Assembly: GCA_003516285.1 (NCBI GenBank)
Contig: DPCK01000129.1
Coordinates: 14,569-34,315 of the forward strand
Source: Lutibacter sp.
GTDB taxonomy: Bacteria; Bacteroidota; Bacteroidia; Flavobacteriales; Flavobacteriaceae
DNA length: 19,747 bases
Reading direction: 5' to 3'
Below, one piece after another: positions 1 to 6,419 of the stretch. Position 1 is the stretch's first letter; each line of letters begins with the position of its first letter. A program made the position numbers and the translations under genes. The notes below the pieces were generated by a model. That model saw only the letters and a list, made by a program, of their open reading frames with translations, was not told the DNA's origin and ran no database searches.

Positions 1-104
1 GCCCCGCTAACACCGTTAGCAAGCCCGTTCCAAAATTCTTCAATATTATTACCAATAGGCGTTAATGCACCAAGTCCAGTTACAACTACTCGTTTAATCT
101 CCAT
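1..104 (-). CDS. fabF: Beta-ketoacyl-ACP synthase II, N-terminal fragment (runs off left edge)
   Basis: Only the first 34 complete codons are inside the window. They read MEIKRVVVTGLGALTPIGNN and continue IEEFWNGLANGVSG, the typical N-terminus of KAS II condensing enzymes (VVVTGLGxxTPxG). The family elongates acyl-ACP with malonyl-ACP in the cytoplasmic type II fatty acid synthase. The ATG lies 8 bp after the acpP stop, so the two genes are almost certainly co-transcribed in the order acpP-fabF, as is common in bacteria. The catalytic Cys-His-His triad lies outside the window and cannot be checked. FabB-type KAS I is the alternative, but the acpP linkage favours fabF. Confidence 0.9.
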   Translation of the reverse strand, partial: MEIKRVVVTGLGALTPIGNNIEEFWNGLANGVSG

Positions 105-112
105 ATGTTAAA

Positions 113-349
113 TTACTTTTTCGCAGCTTCTATGTAGCTAATTGCTTGACCTACAGTGCCAATGTTCTCAGCTTGATCGTCTGGAATTTGAATGTCAAAT
201 TCTTTTTCGAATTCCATAATTAACTCAACAGTATCAAGTGAGTCTGCTCCTAAATCGTTAGTAAAGCTAGCTTCTGTTGTTACTTCATTTTCGTCAACGC
301 CTAATTTATCTACGATAATGGCCTTTACTCTTGATGCAATGTCTGACAT
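113..349 (-). CDS. acpP: Acyl carrier protein
   Basis: This 78-residue acidic protein has the canonical carrier motif GADSLDTVEL. Ser37 is the expected site of 4'-phosphopantetheine attachment by holo-ACP synthase. Length and the helix II sequence (DSLDTVELIMEFE) match primary-metabolism ACPs rather than polyketide carriers. The protein shuttles acyl chains between the soluble enzymes of type II fatty acid synthesis. It is first in a minus-strand pair with fabF 8 bp downstream and is divergent from purN. A Bacteroidetes-type promoter lies about 30 nt upstream of its ATG. Nothing is unusual in the sequence. Confidence 0.98.
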   Translation of the reverse strand: MSDIASRVKAIIVDKLGVDENEVTTEASFTNDLGADSLDTVELIMEFEKEFDIQIPDDQAENIGTVGQAISYIEAAKK

Positions 350-379
350 AATTCTTTTATTTTAAATTTAATTACTCGG

Positions 380-408
380 CAAAAATATAAAACTTTATTT
401 AAATCAAA
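380..408 (-). promoter_or_regulatory. Bacteroidetes-type promoter of acpP-fabF
   Basis: On the minus strand the -7 box TATTTTTG (380-387) matches TAnnTTTG, and TTTG (405-408) lies 17 nt upstream as the -33 element. The -7 box ends about 30 nt before the acpP ATG, giving a short leader. This is a match to the published Bacteroidetes sigma-ABfr consensus; the transcription start is inferred. Confidence 0.7.
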
Positions 409-623
409 ATCTTTTAATTCATAAAAGATCAAATTCAATGTTTTAAAAATAGGCAAAGTTTTTCTATTTACCCCATAAAAGTTGAGTTAAATTGATTTTA
501 TTTGTTGTTTCAAAGAAGATAATAATTTACTTAAATGAAACGAGCATTACAAATTTTGATGTGCAAAGGAATGATTCAAAGCGAACAGCATCTGCTCCCA
601 CTAAAAAAATAAAAATTAAGCAG

Positions 624-1196
624 ATGAAACGTATCGCTATACTGGCCTCAGGATCTGGCACCAATGCCGAAAATATGATCAATTATTTTCAAAACAGCGA
701 TGCAATTTCGGTGGTTCTTGTGCTGTCCAATAAAAAAGACGCCAAAGTTTTGGAACGGGCGAGCCGTTTGGGGATTCCGAACAGAAGTTTTGACAAAATA
801 GATTTTATGGCTACTGATGAAGTGTTAAATCTTTTGAAAGAAAATGCCGATTATGTGATTTTGGCTGGATTTTTATGGAAAATTCCCGAAAAAATAATAG
901 AAGCTTTTCCAAATAAAATCATCAATATTCACCCAGCTTTGTTGCCAAAATATGGCGGAAAAGGAATGTATGGAATGCACGTGCACAATGCCGTTGTTGA
1001 AAACAGGGAAAAACAGACCGGTATCACCATTCATTATGTGAATGAAAATTATGATGAAGGTGCCATTATTTTTCAGAAAAGTTTTGAGGTTTTGCAAAGT
1101 GATTCTCCTGAAGATGTTGCGGAAAAAATCCATCAATTAGAATACGAATATTTCCCTAAAGTCATTGAAAAAGCAATCCTTGAAAATGGCCGATAA
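624..1196 (+). CDS. purN: Phosphoribosylglycinamide formyltransferase (GAR transformylase)
   Basis: The 190-residue product transfers formyl from N10-formyl-THF to GAR, the third step of de novo purine synthesis, in the cytoplasm. The N-terminus MKRIAILASGSGTNAENM is the family's phosphate-binding start. Catalytic residues are visible: Asn101 and His103 in NIHPALLPKYGG, and Asp144 in NYDEG. They correspond to Asn106, His108 and Asp144 of E. coli PurN. I chose the ATG at 624. The frame stays open back to a TTG at 492, but the extra 44 residues are Lys/Ser/Thr-rich and precede the conserved start, so that extension is probably leader. The gene's end overlaps the start of rnhA. I saw no convincing promoter in the divergent region. 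Confidence 0.95.
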   Translation: MKRIAILASGSGTNAENMINYFQNSDAISVVLVLSNKKDAKVLERASRLGIPNRSFDKIDFMATDEVLNLLKENADYVILAGFLWKIPEKIIEAFPNKIINIHPALLPKYGGKGMYGMHVHNAVVENREKQTGITIHYVNENYDEGAIIFQKSFEVLQSDSPEDVAEKIHQLEYEYFPKVIEKAILENGR

Positions 1197-1671
1197 ACCC
1201 AAAGTACATATTTATACTGATGGCGCCTGCAGCGGAAATCCTGGTCCGGGCGGCTACGGAATTGTGATGGAATGGGTTGGAAAACCCTATAGAAAAGAGT
1301 TTTCCGAAGGCTATAAAAAAACCACCAATAACCGAATGGAATTGATGGCGGTAATTGTTGCTTTAGAGAATATGAAAACAAAAGATCTGGACATCACTAT
1401 TTTTTCCGATTCAAAATATGTGGTGGATGCTGTTGAAAAAAAATGGCTGTTTGGCTGGCATAAAAAACAATTTAAAGGGGTTAAAAATCCAGATTTATGG
1501 AAACGATTTTTAGCCATCTACAATCCGAACAACACCAAATTTGAATGGGTAAAAGGACACAATAACCATCTGCAAAATGAACGCTGTGACGTATTGGCCG
1601 TTGAAGCTTCAAAAAAACTAAAACTGCAAGAAGATTTTGGCTATATCAATCAGGATGAACCACTTTTTTAA
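1186..1671 (+). CDS. rnhA: Ribonuclease HI
   Basis: The 161-residue product is a complete RNase HI, which cuts the RNA strand of RNA-DNA hybrids (primers, R-loops) with two metal ions. The catalytic set is present: Asp12 (IYTDGACSGNPGPGG), Glu52 (NNRMELMAV), Asp75 (FSDSKYVV) and Asp135 (NERCDVLA), plus His125 in WVKGHNN. The ATG at 1186 lies inside the end of purN (11-bp overlap, different frame), which implies translational coupling. An earlier ATT at 1165 would add seven residues without family support. The gene converges on the phosphatidyltransferase gene with only 13 bp between the two stop codons and no visible terminator. Confidence 0.95.
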   Translation: MADKPKVHIYTDGACSGNPGPGGYGIVMEWVGKPYRKEFSEGYKKTTNNRMELMAVIVALENMKTKDLDITIFSDSKYVVDAVEKKWLFGWHKKQFKGVKNPDLWKRFLAIYNPNNTKFEWVKGHNNHLQNERCDVLAVEASKKLKLQEDFGYINQDEPLF

Positions 1672-1684
1672 TCCATTTAAGTCT

Positions 1685-2446
1685 TCAAAATATTTTTCTG
1701 AGACCAATAAATACAAAAATCATTGCAGTATAACCCATAAAAAAAGGAATGATAAATGCTGCCCACCCCAATACCAGCATTATGGAAATGATGAGCAACT
1801 GAAACCCCAGTCCGAAAGTGGAAACCGCTGTCATAAACCATTTGTTGAAAGGTTTGCTGCCTGTCGCTTTTTTATCCAAAAAATAGATTGTTTTGTCGAA
1901 AATGCCATAAAGCAACTTATAAAGCATAAAAAGGAAATTCACATTTCGCTGGTTTTCTCCCTCTAAAGCGATTGGTGTTTTGTCCTCAAAAACACGACTT
2001 GTGGTATCACCATTAAACTTGTTTCTTAAAATAACGTAGTAGTAATTATACAAAGTTCCCTGCAACTGCACACCAATAAAAGCGAGCAAGGCATAAATTA
2101 AAAGGGAATCTGTGATATGCCAAAGCGCCAAAAAAATGAAGAAATTCAAAATGATATCGGCAATCGAGTCAAAATAGCGTCCGGTATAGGAAGGTGTATT
2201 TTTTACGCGCGCCAATTCCCCGTCGGCGGCATCCAGAACAGATTTTAAAATCAGGAAAAAAGCTGCTCCCCAATAATAGCCATAAAGTATGCATACAATG
2301 GCAATTAATCCCGAAATAATAAACCAAACAGTAACTTGAATTGGAGTAATAGAAGTATTTTTAAGCGAATTTGCAATAATTCTGGCTACAGGTCTTCCAT
2401 AATCCGAAAGATCTATAAATTTGTGGTTTTTAGGCAATTTAGACAT
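1685..2446 (-). CDS. CDP-alcohol phosphatidyltransferase family membrane protein
   Basis: This 253-residue multi-pass membrane protein carries the complete family signature: Asp72, Asp75-Gly76, Ala79-Arg80, Gly89, Asp93 and Asp97 (DAADGELAR, then TGRYFDSIAD). This is the metal and CDP-diacylglycerol binding site of enzymes that swap CMP for an alcohol to make phospholipid headgroups. About six hydrophobic segments follow or flank it. The acceptor alcohol (glycerol-3-phosphate, serine, inositol or other) cannot be told from sequence; the protein is not an obvious PgsA or PssA. It is downstream of sufS after a 186-bp gap and is probably not functionally linked to it. Confidence 0.88.
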   Translation of the reverse strand: MSKLPKNHKFIDLSDYGRPVARIIANSLKNTSITPIQVTVWFIISGLIAIVCILYGYYWGAAFFLILKSVLDAADGELARVKNTPSYTGRYFDSIADIILNFFIFLALWHITDSLLIYALLAFIGVQLQGTLYNYYYVILRNKFNGDTTSRVFEDKTPIALEGENQRNVNFLFMLYKLLYGIFDKTIYFLDKKATGSKPFNKWFMTAVSTFGLGFQLLIISIMLVLGWAAFIIPFFMGYTAMIFVFIGLRKIF

Positions 2447-2632
2447 TTTGCTATTTTCTACGGAGCATTTTTAACGACTTAGTTTCCTAAACTTTAAAAC
2501 AGCACTTTTTTATGAGCGGTAAAGATACGCTTTATTATTTTTTACTAATTTTTGCCGTTTAAATTAAGTTCAAATAATGCTTTAAATTTAAACTTGATGA
2601 AGATTAATAGCCTATTGCGTAAAATTAAACAT

Positions 2633-3847
2633 TTATGAGAGCATCGTTTTTGCCTTTATTAATGCATTGTATAACACATCAACTTCTTCAAAAGTGTTGT
2701 AAAATGAAAAAGAAGCGCGCACTGTTCCCGGAATTTTATAAAAGCCCATAATAGGTTGTGCGCAATGGTGCCCTGTTCTTACTTCAACGCCCAATTTATC
2801 TATGATTGTGCCAATATCATACGGATGAATTTCATTGATATTGAAAGAAATTACGGAAGTTTTATGATTAGAAGTTCCGTAAATTTTTAACCCTTCAATT
2901 TGCAATAGTTTTTTTGTGGCGTATTGAAGCAATTCATTTTCATATTCGGCAATGTTGTTGAAACCAATGCCGTTCATATAATCAATGGCAGTTCCAAAAG
3001 CGATGACACCGGCAATATTTGGCGTTCCTGCTTCAAATTTGTGAGGCAAATCGGCATACGTGGTTTTTTCAAAAGTCACTTCTTTGATCATTTCTCCGCC
3101 GCCTTGATAAGGTGGTAATTTGTTGAGCCAAGCTTCTTTACCATATAAAATGCCAACGCCGGTTGGGCCGCATAATTTATGGGCAGAAGCCACATAAAAA
3201 TCAACATCTAATGTTTGCACATCAGGTTTAATGTGCGGACAAGATTGTGCGCCGTCAATCAATACCGCTGCGCCAAATTGGTGTGCTTTGTCAATAATTT
3301 CTTTAATCGGGTTGATGGTTCCCAACGCATTTGAAACGTGGTTTACAAATACCAGTTTTGTTTTATTTGAAAGCAGTTTGTCGTATTCATCCATCATCAA
3401 TTCTCCTTCCTGGTTCATGGGAATCACTTTCAAAACGGCTCCGGTGCGCTCGCATAACATTTGCCAGGGAACAATATTTGAATGGTGCTCCATAGCCGAA
3501 ACGATGAGTTCATCACCTTTTTGCAACAACGACGTAAATCCGGTGGCCACAATATTGATGCTGTGCGTTGTGCCTGCCGTAAAAATAATTTCGTAGCTTT
3601 TTTTGGCATTAAAATGCTGTTGCAATTTTATTCTGGATTGTTCAAAAGCATCCGTCGCCAATTGGCTTAGCGTATGAACGCCTCTATGAATATTTGCATT
3701 TATGGTGGTGTAGTAATTTACAATGCTGTCTATAACAACTTGCGGTTTTTGGCTGGTTGCGGCATTGTCCAAATAAACCAATGGTTTTCCATTTATTTGC
3801 TGATTTAAAATAGGAAAATCAGCCCTGATTTTTTCAATATCTAACAT
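2633..3847 (-). CDS. sufS: Cysteine desulfurase of the SUF system
   Basis: The 404-residue PLP enzyme removes sulfur from cysteine as an enzyme-bound persulfide for Fe-S cluster assembly. PLP-site residues are in place: Lys224 in ASAHKLCGPTG (Schiff base), His121 in EHHSN, and Asp198/Gln201 in LIDGAQS. The persulfide cysteine is Cys362 in RTGHHCAQP, matching Lys226 and Cys364 of E. coli SufS. The RTGHHCAQP loop and the length place it in group II (SufS/CsdA) rather than IscS/NifS. No sufE or sufU is seen beside it, and sufB, sufC and sufD lie over 12 kb away on the same strand. It seems to have its own promoter and a palindromic leader. Confidence 0.95.
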   Translation of the reverse strand: MLDIEKIRADFPILNQQINGKPLVYLDNAATSQKPQVVIDSIVNYYTTINANIHRGVHTLSQLATDAFEQSRIKLQQHFNAKKSYEIIFTAGTTHSINIVATGFTSLLQKGDELIVSAMEHHSNIVPWQMLCERTGAVLKVIPMNQEGELMMDEYDKLLSNKTKLVFVNHVSNALGTINPIKEIIDKAHQFGAAVLIDGAQSCPHIKPDVQTLDVDFYVASAHKLCGPTGVGILYGKEAWLNKLPPYQGGGEMIKEVTFEKTTYADLPHKFEAGTPNIAGVIAFGTAIDYMNGIGFNNIAEYENELLQYATKKLLQIEGLKIYGTSNHKTSVISFNINEIHPYDIGTIIDKLGVEVRTGHHCAQPIMGFYKIPGTVRASFSFYNTFEEVDVLYNALIKAKTMLS

Positions 3848-3860
3848 TTTCTTTTTTTAG

Positions 3861-3878
3861 TTCCGATAGCTATCGGAA
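3861..3878. repeat. 18-bp perfect palindrome in the sufS leader
   Basis: TTCCGATAGCTATCGGAA reads the same on both strands. It lies 14 to 31 nt upstream of the sufS ATG and just downstream of the candidate -7 box, so it would be in the 5' leader RNA. It could be a protein operator, an RNA hairpin or simply a dispersed repeat; I recall CCGATAGCTATCGG as common between genes in flavobacterial genomes, but cannot count it here. Confidence 0.75.
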
Positions 3879-3888
3879 GTAGTAAATA

Positions 3889-3896
3889 CAAAATTA
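3889..3896 (-). promoter_or_regulatory. Candidate -7 box for sufS
   Basis: The minus strand reads TAATTTTG, matching TAnnTTTG, about 41 nt upstream of the sufS ATG. I see no good TTG -33 element at the expected 17 to 23 nt, so this is half a promoter. It fits the fact that sufS has no gene close upstream on its strand: the next gene ends 317 bp away. Confidence 0.45.
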
Positions 3897-3967
3897 CGAA
3901 ATAGATACTATTTTGAAGGTTGTAAAATTTAAAAAATTATTACTGATGTAATTTATTCTCATTTAAC

Positions 3968-4014
3968 CGCAAAGACGCAAAGAAAAAACGCAAAGTGCGC
4001 AATTTCGTTTGCGT
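3968..4014. repeat. CGCAAAG direct repeats with inverted partner
   Basis: CGCAAAG occurs three times (3968-3974, 3976-3982, 3989-3995). ACGCAAA (3988-3994) also pairs with TTTGCGT (4008-4014) to give a 7-bp stem with a 13-nt loop. I recall the opening AACCGCAAAGACGCAAAG as a dispersed intergenic repeat in many bacterial genomes, but have no name for it. It lies between the sufS leader and a second repeat element. Confidence 0.6.
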
Positions 4015-4062
4015 AAAGGGTTACTTCACTTTTTTTATTTTGGAGTTCAGTGAACCATGTTT

Positions 4063-4120
4063 GTAGCGGAAATCCTTTTATTGCGTGGTTGTGCAATAAA
4101 AGATTGGAGCGAAAGCCTGA
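4063..4120 (+). repeat. Flavobacterial-type hairpin repeat, family 1, copy A
   Basis: The element contains AATCCTTTTATTGC (4071-4084) pairing with GCAATAAAAGATT (4093-4105), a 13-bp stem with one bulged C and an 8-nt loop, then GGAGCGAAAGCCTGACCC. The same layout (AATCC plus T-run, loop, A-run plus GATT, then ACAACGAAAAGCCCGACCC) is found at 9262-9337 on the opposite strand. The stems share the bulged C. I recall such repeats as abundant between genes in Flavobacteriaceae; function unknown. Confidence 0.65.
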
Positions 4121-4136
4121 CCCGCCAGCTGGCGGG
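4121..4136. repeat. 16-bp GC-rich perfect palindrome
   Basis: CCCGCCAGCTGGCGGG is perfectly self-complementary and much more GC-rich than its surroundings. It directly follows repeat copy A and sits 28 bp past the stop codon of the nuclease gene. It could slow or end transcription of the nuclease transcript as a hairpin, though no T-run follows on that strand. Related cores, CGCCATCTGG and CGCCAACTGG, begin the two 81-bp repeats at 6339 and 11205. Confidence 0.75.
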
Positions 4137-4164
4137 GAACACCCAAAACAAAACATCATAAAGA

Positions 4165-5004
4165 TTAAAAATTACATAACTTATGCACTTCGGCCAAAAC
4201 CAATGCTTTTTGTTTTTCCGAAAAACCTAAATGATTCAATGAATCCGGATTTTTAGCAAGTTCTTTTACCAAAATAATGTCTTTTTCCATCAATTGTATT
4301 TTTTCCTTTTTCGTTAAAGAAGTTAAGGTGGTTATTGGATATAAACCGTATTTATCAACATTATTTTTTAATCCGTTATTTGGGGGATAATCCCAACTCA
4401 ACAAAGTTAAATCAACGCAATTTGCGTAGTCAATGGCATCTTTTGTGAAACGTGTATTGGTTGCGAGCCATCCTTGTTTTAAATGGGTTTTGTTGCCTGA
4501 ATTGTTCCAAACTTTTTGAACATCAAGAAATCTTGAATTGATATACAATGGAATTCTTACGTTGCTAACTGCGGATGGATCTGTATGAAATTTACATTCA
4601 ACGGTATAAACGTTACCGTCTTTTTCAGCCAAAACATCTATTTCGTGGGTAATGCATTCTCCATTTAATATTTGCCCAATTTTGGTTTTATAGCCTTTTT
4701 GCTTGAGCAACGCACCAATCAATCTTTCAAAAGGGAATCCGGTAGGGCCTAAGTCGAAAATGGCTCTTTTTAGACTGTATTTTGATGCAGAAACCCGATT
4801 GTATTTTTTCAATAATTGAAAGGCTTTTCTGTAAATTAAATTTGATGAAATTCCGTCGAAAAGTTCGGGTTGAATGGCTTGCACAATTTTTTCAATATCT
4901 TGGCTCGTAGCGCCGCTATTTTGAAGCGATCTTGAGAGTTTTGGTATTGAAAACGCTTCTAAATCACCGGAAATTTTTTTAACTACGACTATTTTATCAT
5001 CCAT
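4165..5004 (-). CDS. ATP-cone domain fused to a Mrr-like restriction endonuclease domain
   Basis: The 279-residue protein begins with what looks like an ATP-cone (residues 4-85: VVVKKISGDLEAFSIPKLSR, later ASKYSLKRAI), the nucleotide-sensing fold known from ribonucleotide reductase and NrdR. Residues 88-205 look like a PD-(D/E)xK nuclease of the Mrr type: HEIDV with Asp123, then VECKFH with Glu136-Cys137-Lys138, and the later TNTRFTKDAIDYA motif. The C-terminal 45 residues (HLGFSEKQKALVLAEV) might form a small helical DNA-binding unit. No methyltransferase or specificity subunit lies nearby, so it is not an ordinary restriction system. A type IV-like or repair/defence nuclease is possible. 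It lies 98 bp downstream of the last permease gene, with a weak -7 box of its own. Confidence 0.75.
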   Translation of the reverse strand: MDDKIVVVKKISGDLEAFSIPKLSRSLQNSGATSQDIEKIVQAIQPELFDGISSNLIYRKAFQLLKKYNRVSASKYSLKRAIFDLGPTGFPFERLIGALLKQKGYKTKIGQILNGECITHEIDVLAEKDGNVYTVECKFHTDPSAVSNVRIPLYINSRFLDVQKVWNNSGNKTHLKQGWLATNTRFTKDAIDYANCVDLTLLSWDYPPNNGLKNNVDKYGLYPITTLTSLTKKEKIQLMEKDIILVKELAKNPDSLNHLGFSEKQKALVLAEVHKLCNF

Positions 5005-5024
5005 ATCTTTTATTTTTACCGATT

Positions 5025-5032
5025 CAAATTTA
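5025..5032 (-). promoter_or_regulatory. Weak candidate -7 box for the nuclease gene
   Basis: The minus strand reads TAAATTTG (TAnnTTTG form) 20 nt before the ATG, but no TTG is found 17 to 23 nt upstream of it. It is the only sign in the 98-bp gap that the nuclease gene could be transcribed separately from the efflux cluster. Confidence 0.3.
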
Positions 5033-5102
5033 GGCTAAATATTTTAAGTCGTTTCCCTTTAAAATCTTAATATTTATGTAATTTATTTCAAAAAGAAAAA
5101 TC

Positions 5103-6224
5103 TTAAGTCGTTTTTTGGTAACTCCAAACCGCCAGGCCATTCATAATAATGGCATAAATAATGGTTTTTGTAAGTTGGGGCAATATATCATTAAAATGGG
5201 CGCCTTTCAGCATCACCATTCGCGTCACTTGCACAAAATATTTTACCGGATTAAACTCTGTTATATACTGCGCCCACATCGGCATACTTTCAATGGGCGT
5301 AAAAAGTCCGCTCATCAATATAAAAATAACCACAAAAAACCAGGAAATAAACATCGCTTGTTGCTGGGTATCGGTAAAATTGGAAATAAACAATCCCATT
5401 CCCAAAACCACCAACAAATAAAATGCCGTGTAAAAATAGATGAGCCCAAGGCTTCCGATTATTGGGACATCAAAAATAACTTTTGCAATGGTTAGTCCTA
5501 CTGTTAATAAAACAAATCCCAATATCCAAAATGGAAATAATTTGCCGATGATAAACTGGTATTTTTTTATGGGTGTCACATTCATTTGTTCCAAAGTCCC
5601 AATTTCTTTTTCGCGGACAATATTCATTCCCGATAAAAACAGCGTAATCATCGTAACCAGCAAAACCAATATTCCCGGAACCATAAATGTTTTATAATTT
5701 AGGGTTTTATTGTACCAAAATGAAGGAATTGTCACAATATCCTTTGGCGCATTTACCGTATCTGAAGGCGAAGACAAGGCGACTTTGGCTTTTTTGTTAA
5801 AATCCTGCACAATTTGGTTGATGTATACATTTTCCACTCCGGCAGCAGCGCCGTCAATGGCATTGATGGCGACAGAAATAGCTGTGTTTTTTTGTTTCAA
5901 TAAATCACGTTCAAAATAGCGCGGAATCTCTAAAATAACATCAACCTTTCCTTTAGCCATTGCTGCATTCGCTTCTTTTTTTGAAGGAAATTCAGCAACA
6001 ACATTAAAGTAAGTGGATGCGTCAAATTTTTCGATTAATGCTCTTGAAAACGAGGTTTTGTCGTGATCCACATAAGAGAATTTTATGTTTTTGATTTCAA
6101 ATGTAGCGGCATTGGACAAAATCACCAACTGTAAAATTGGCAACACAAAAATAATGGGAAGCATTCCTTTATTTCTAAAAATTTGCCTGAATTCCTTCTG
6201 AACGATAAATAGAATTGTTTTCAT
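5103..6224 (-). CDS. ABC-2 type exporter permease, second subunit (YbhR/YhhJ-like)
   Basis: The 373-residue inner-membrane protein has the ABC-2 layout: one N-terminal membrane segment (about residues 20-38), a periplasmic domain of some 140 residues, then about five membrane segments from residue 180 to the end. The cytoplasmic loop VREKEIGTLEQMNVTP is the coupling region expected to contact the ATPase. It follows the other permease after 194 bp of repeat-filled spacer and is the last exporter gene of the cluster. Two different permeases plus two ATPases match the YbhFSR type of drug exporter. The substrate is unknown; drugs and cations are known for relatives. Confidence 0.88.
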   Translation of the reverse strand: MKTILFIVQKEFRQIFRNKGMLPIIFVLPILQLVILSNAATFEIKNIKFSYVDHDKTSFSRALIEKFDASTYFNVVAEFPSKKEANAAMAKGKVDVILEIPRYFERDLLKQKNTAISVAINAIDGAAAGVENVYINQIVQDFNKKAKVALSSPSDTVNAPKDIVTIPSFWYNKTLNYKTFMVPGILVLLVTMITLFLSGMNIVREKEIGTLEQMNVTPIKKYQFIIGKLFPFWILGFVLLTVGLTIAKVIFDVPIIGSLGLIYFYTAFYLLVVLGMGLFISNFTDTQQQAMFISWFFVVIFILMSGLFTPIESMPMWAQYITEFNPVKYFVQVTRMVMLKGAHFNDILPQLTKTIIYAIIMNGLAVWSYQKTT

Positions 6225-6242
6225 TTTTTTTTCCTATCCCCA

Positions 6243-6263
6243 GCCCTTTCTAAAGGAAAGGGC
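6243..6263. repeat. Inverted repeat upstream of the second permease gene
   Basis: GCCCTTTC (6243-6250) and GAAAGGGC (6256-6263) form an 8-bp stem with a 5-nt loop, ending 19 nt before the permease ATG. In RNA this hairpin would sit just outside a ribosome footprint or could mark an end formed by processing. There is no T-run, so an intrinsic terminator is unlikely. Confidence 0.55.
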
Positions 6264-6338
6264 GTTTGATTTATTTAAATAATATTTTAAACTGCCAGCT
6301 TCTTCTTTTAAACACTATGATAGAACTTAATACCCCGA

Positions 6339-6419
6339 CACGCCATCTGGCCCATTCACTAAAAATGTTCACAGAACATTTTCTTAACGCTTTGTCCTCC
6401 CTTTGTGGGTTAGGGGGCC
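6339..6419. repeat. 81-bp structured repeat, family 2, copy C
   Basis: It aligns without gaps to 11205-11285 at 72 of 81 positions by hand count. Inside is AAAAATGTTC and GAACATTTT around a 3-nt centre. On the minus strand it begins exactly at the stop codon of the first permease gene (GAATAGGCCCCCTAACCC). It separates the two permease genes within the efflux cluster. Confidence 0.85.

Noticed and set aside
492..623. N-terminal extension of purN from a TTG start
   Set aside because: The added 44 residues are low-complexity and precede the conserved family start MKRIAILASGSGTN at 624.
1637..1966. Plus-strand reading frame over the end of rnhA and the phosphatidyltransferase gene
   Set aside because: It lies antisense to a gene with a complete catalytic signature and has no recognisable domain.
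3861..4136. CRISPR array or attachment site
   Set aside because: Units differ in sequence and length, there are no regular spacers, and no cas or integrase gene is present.
3959..4256. Two short reading frames in the non-coding stretch upstream of sufS
   Set aside because: They run through repeats and palindromes, overlap each other on opposite strands, and encode no protein-like sequence.
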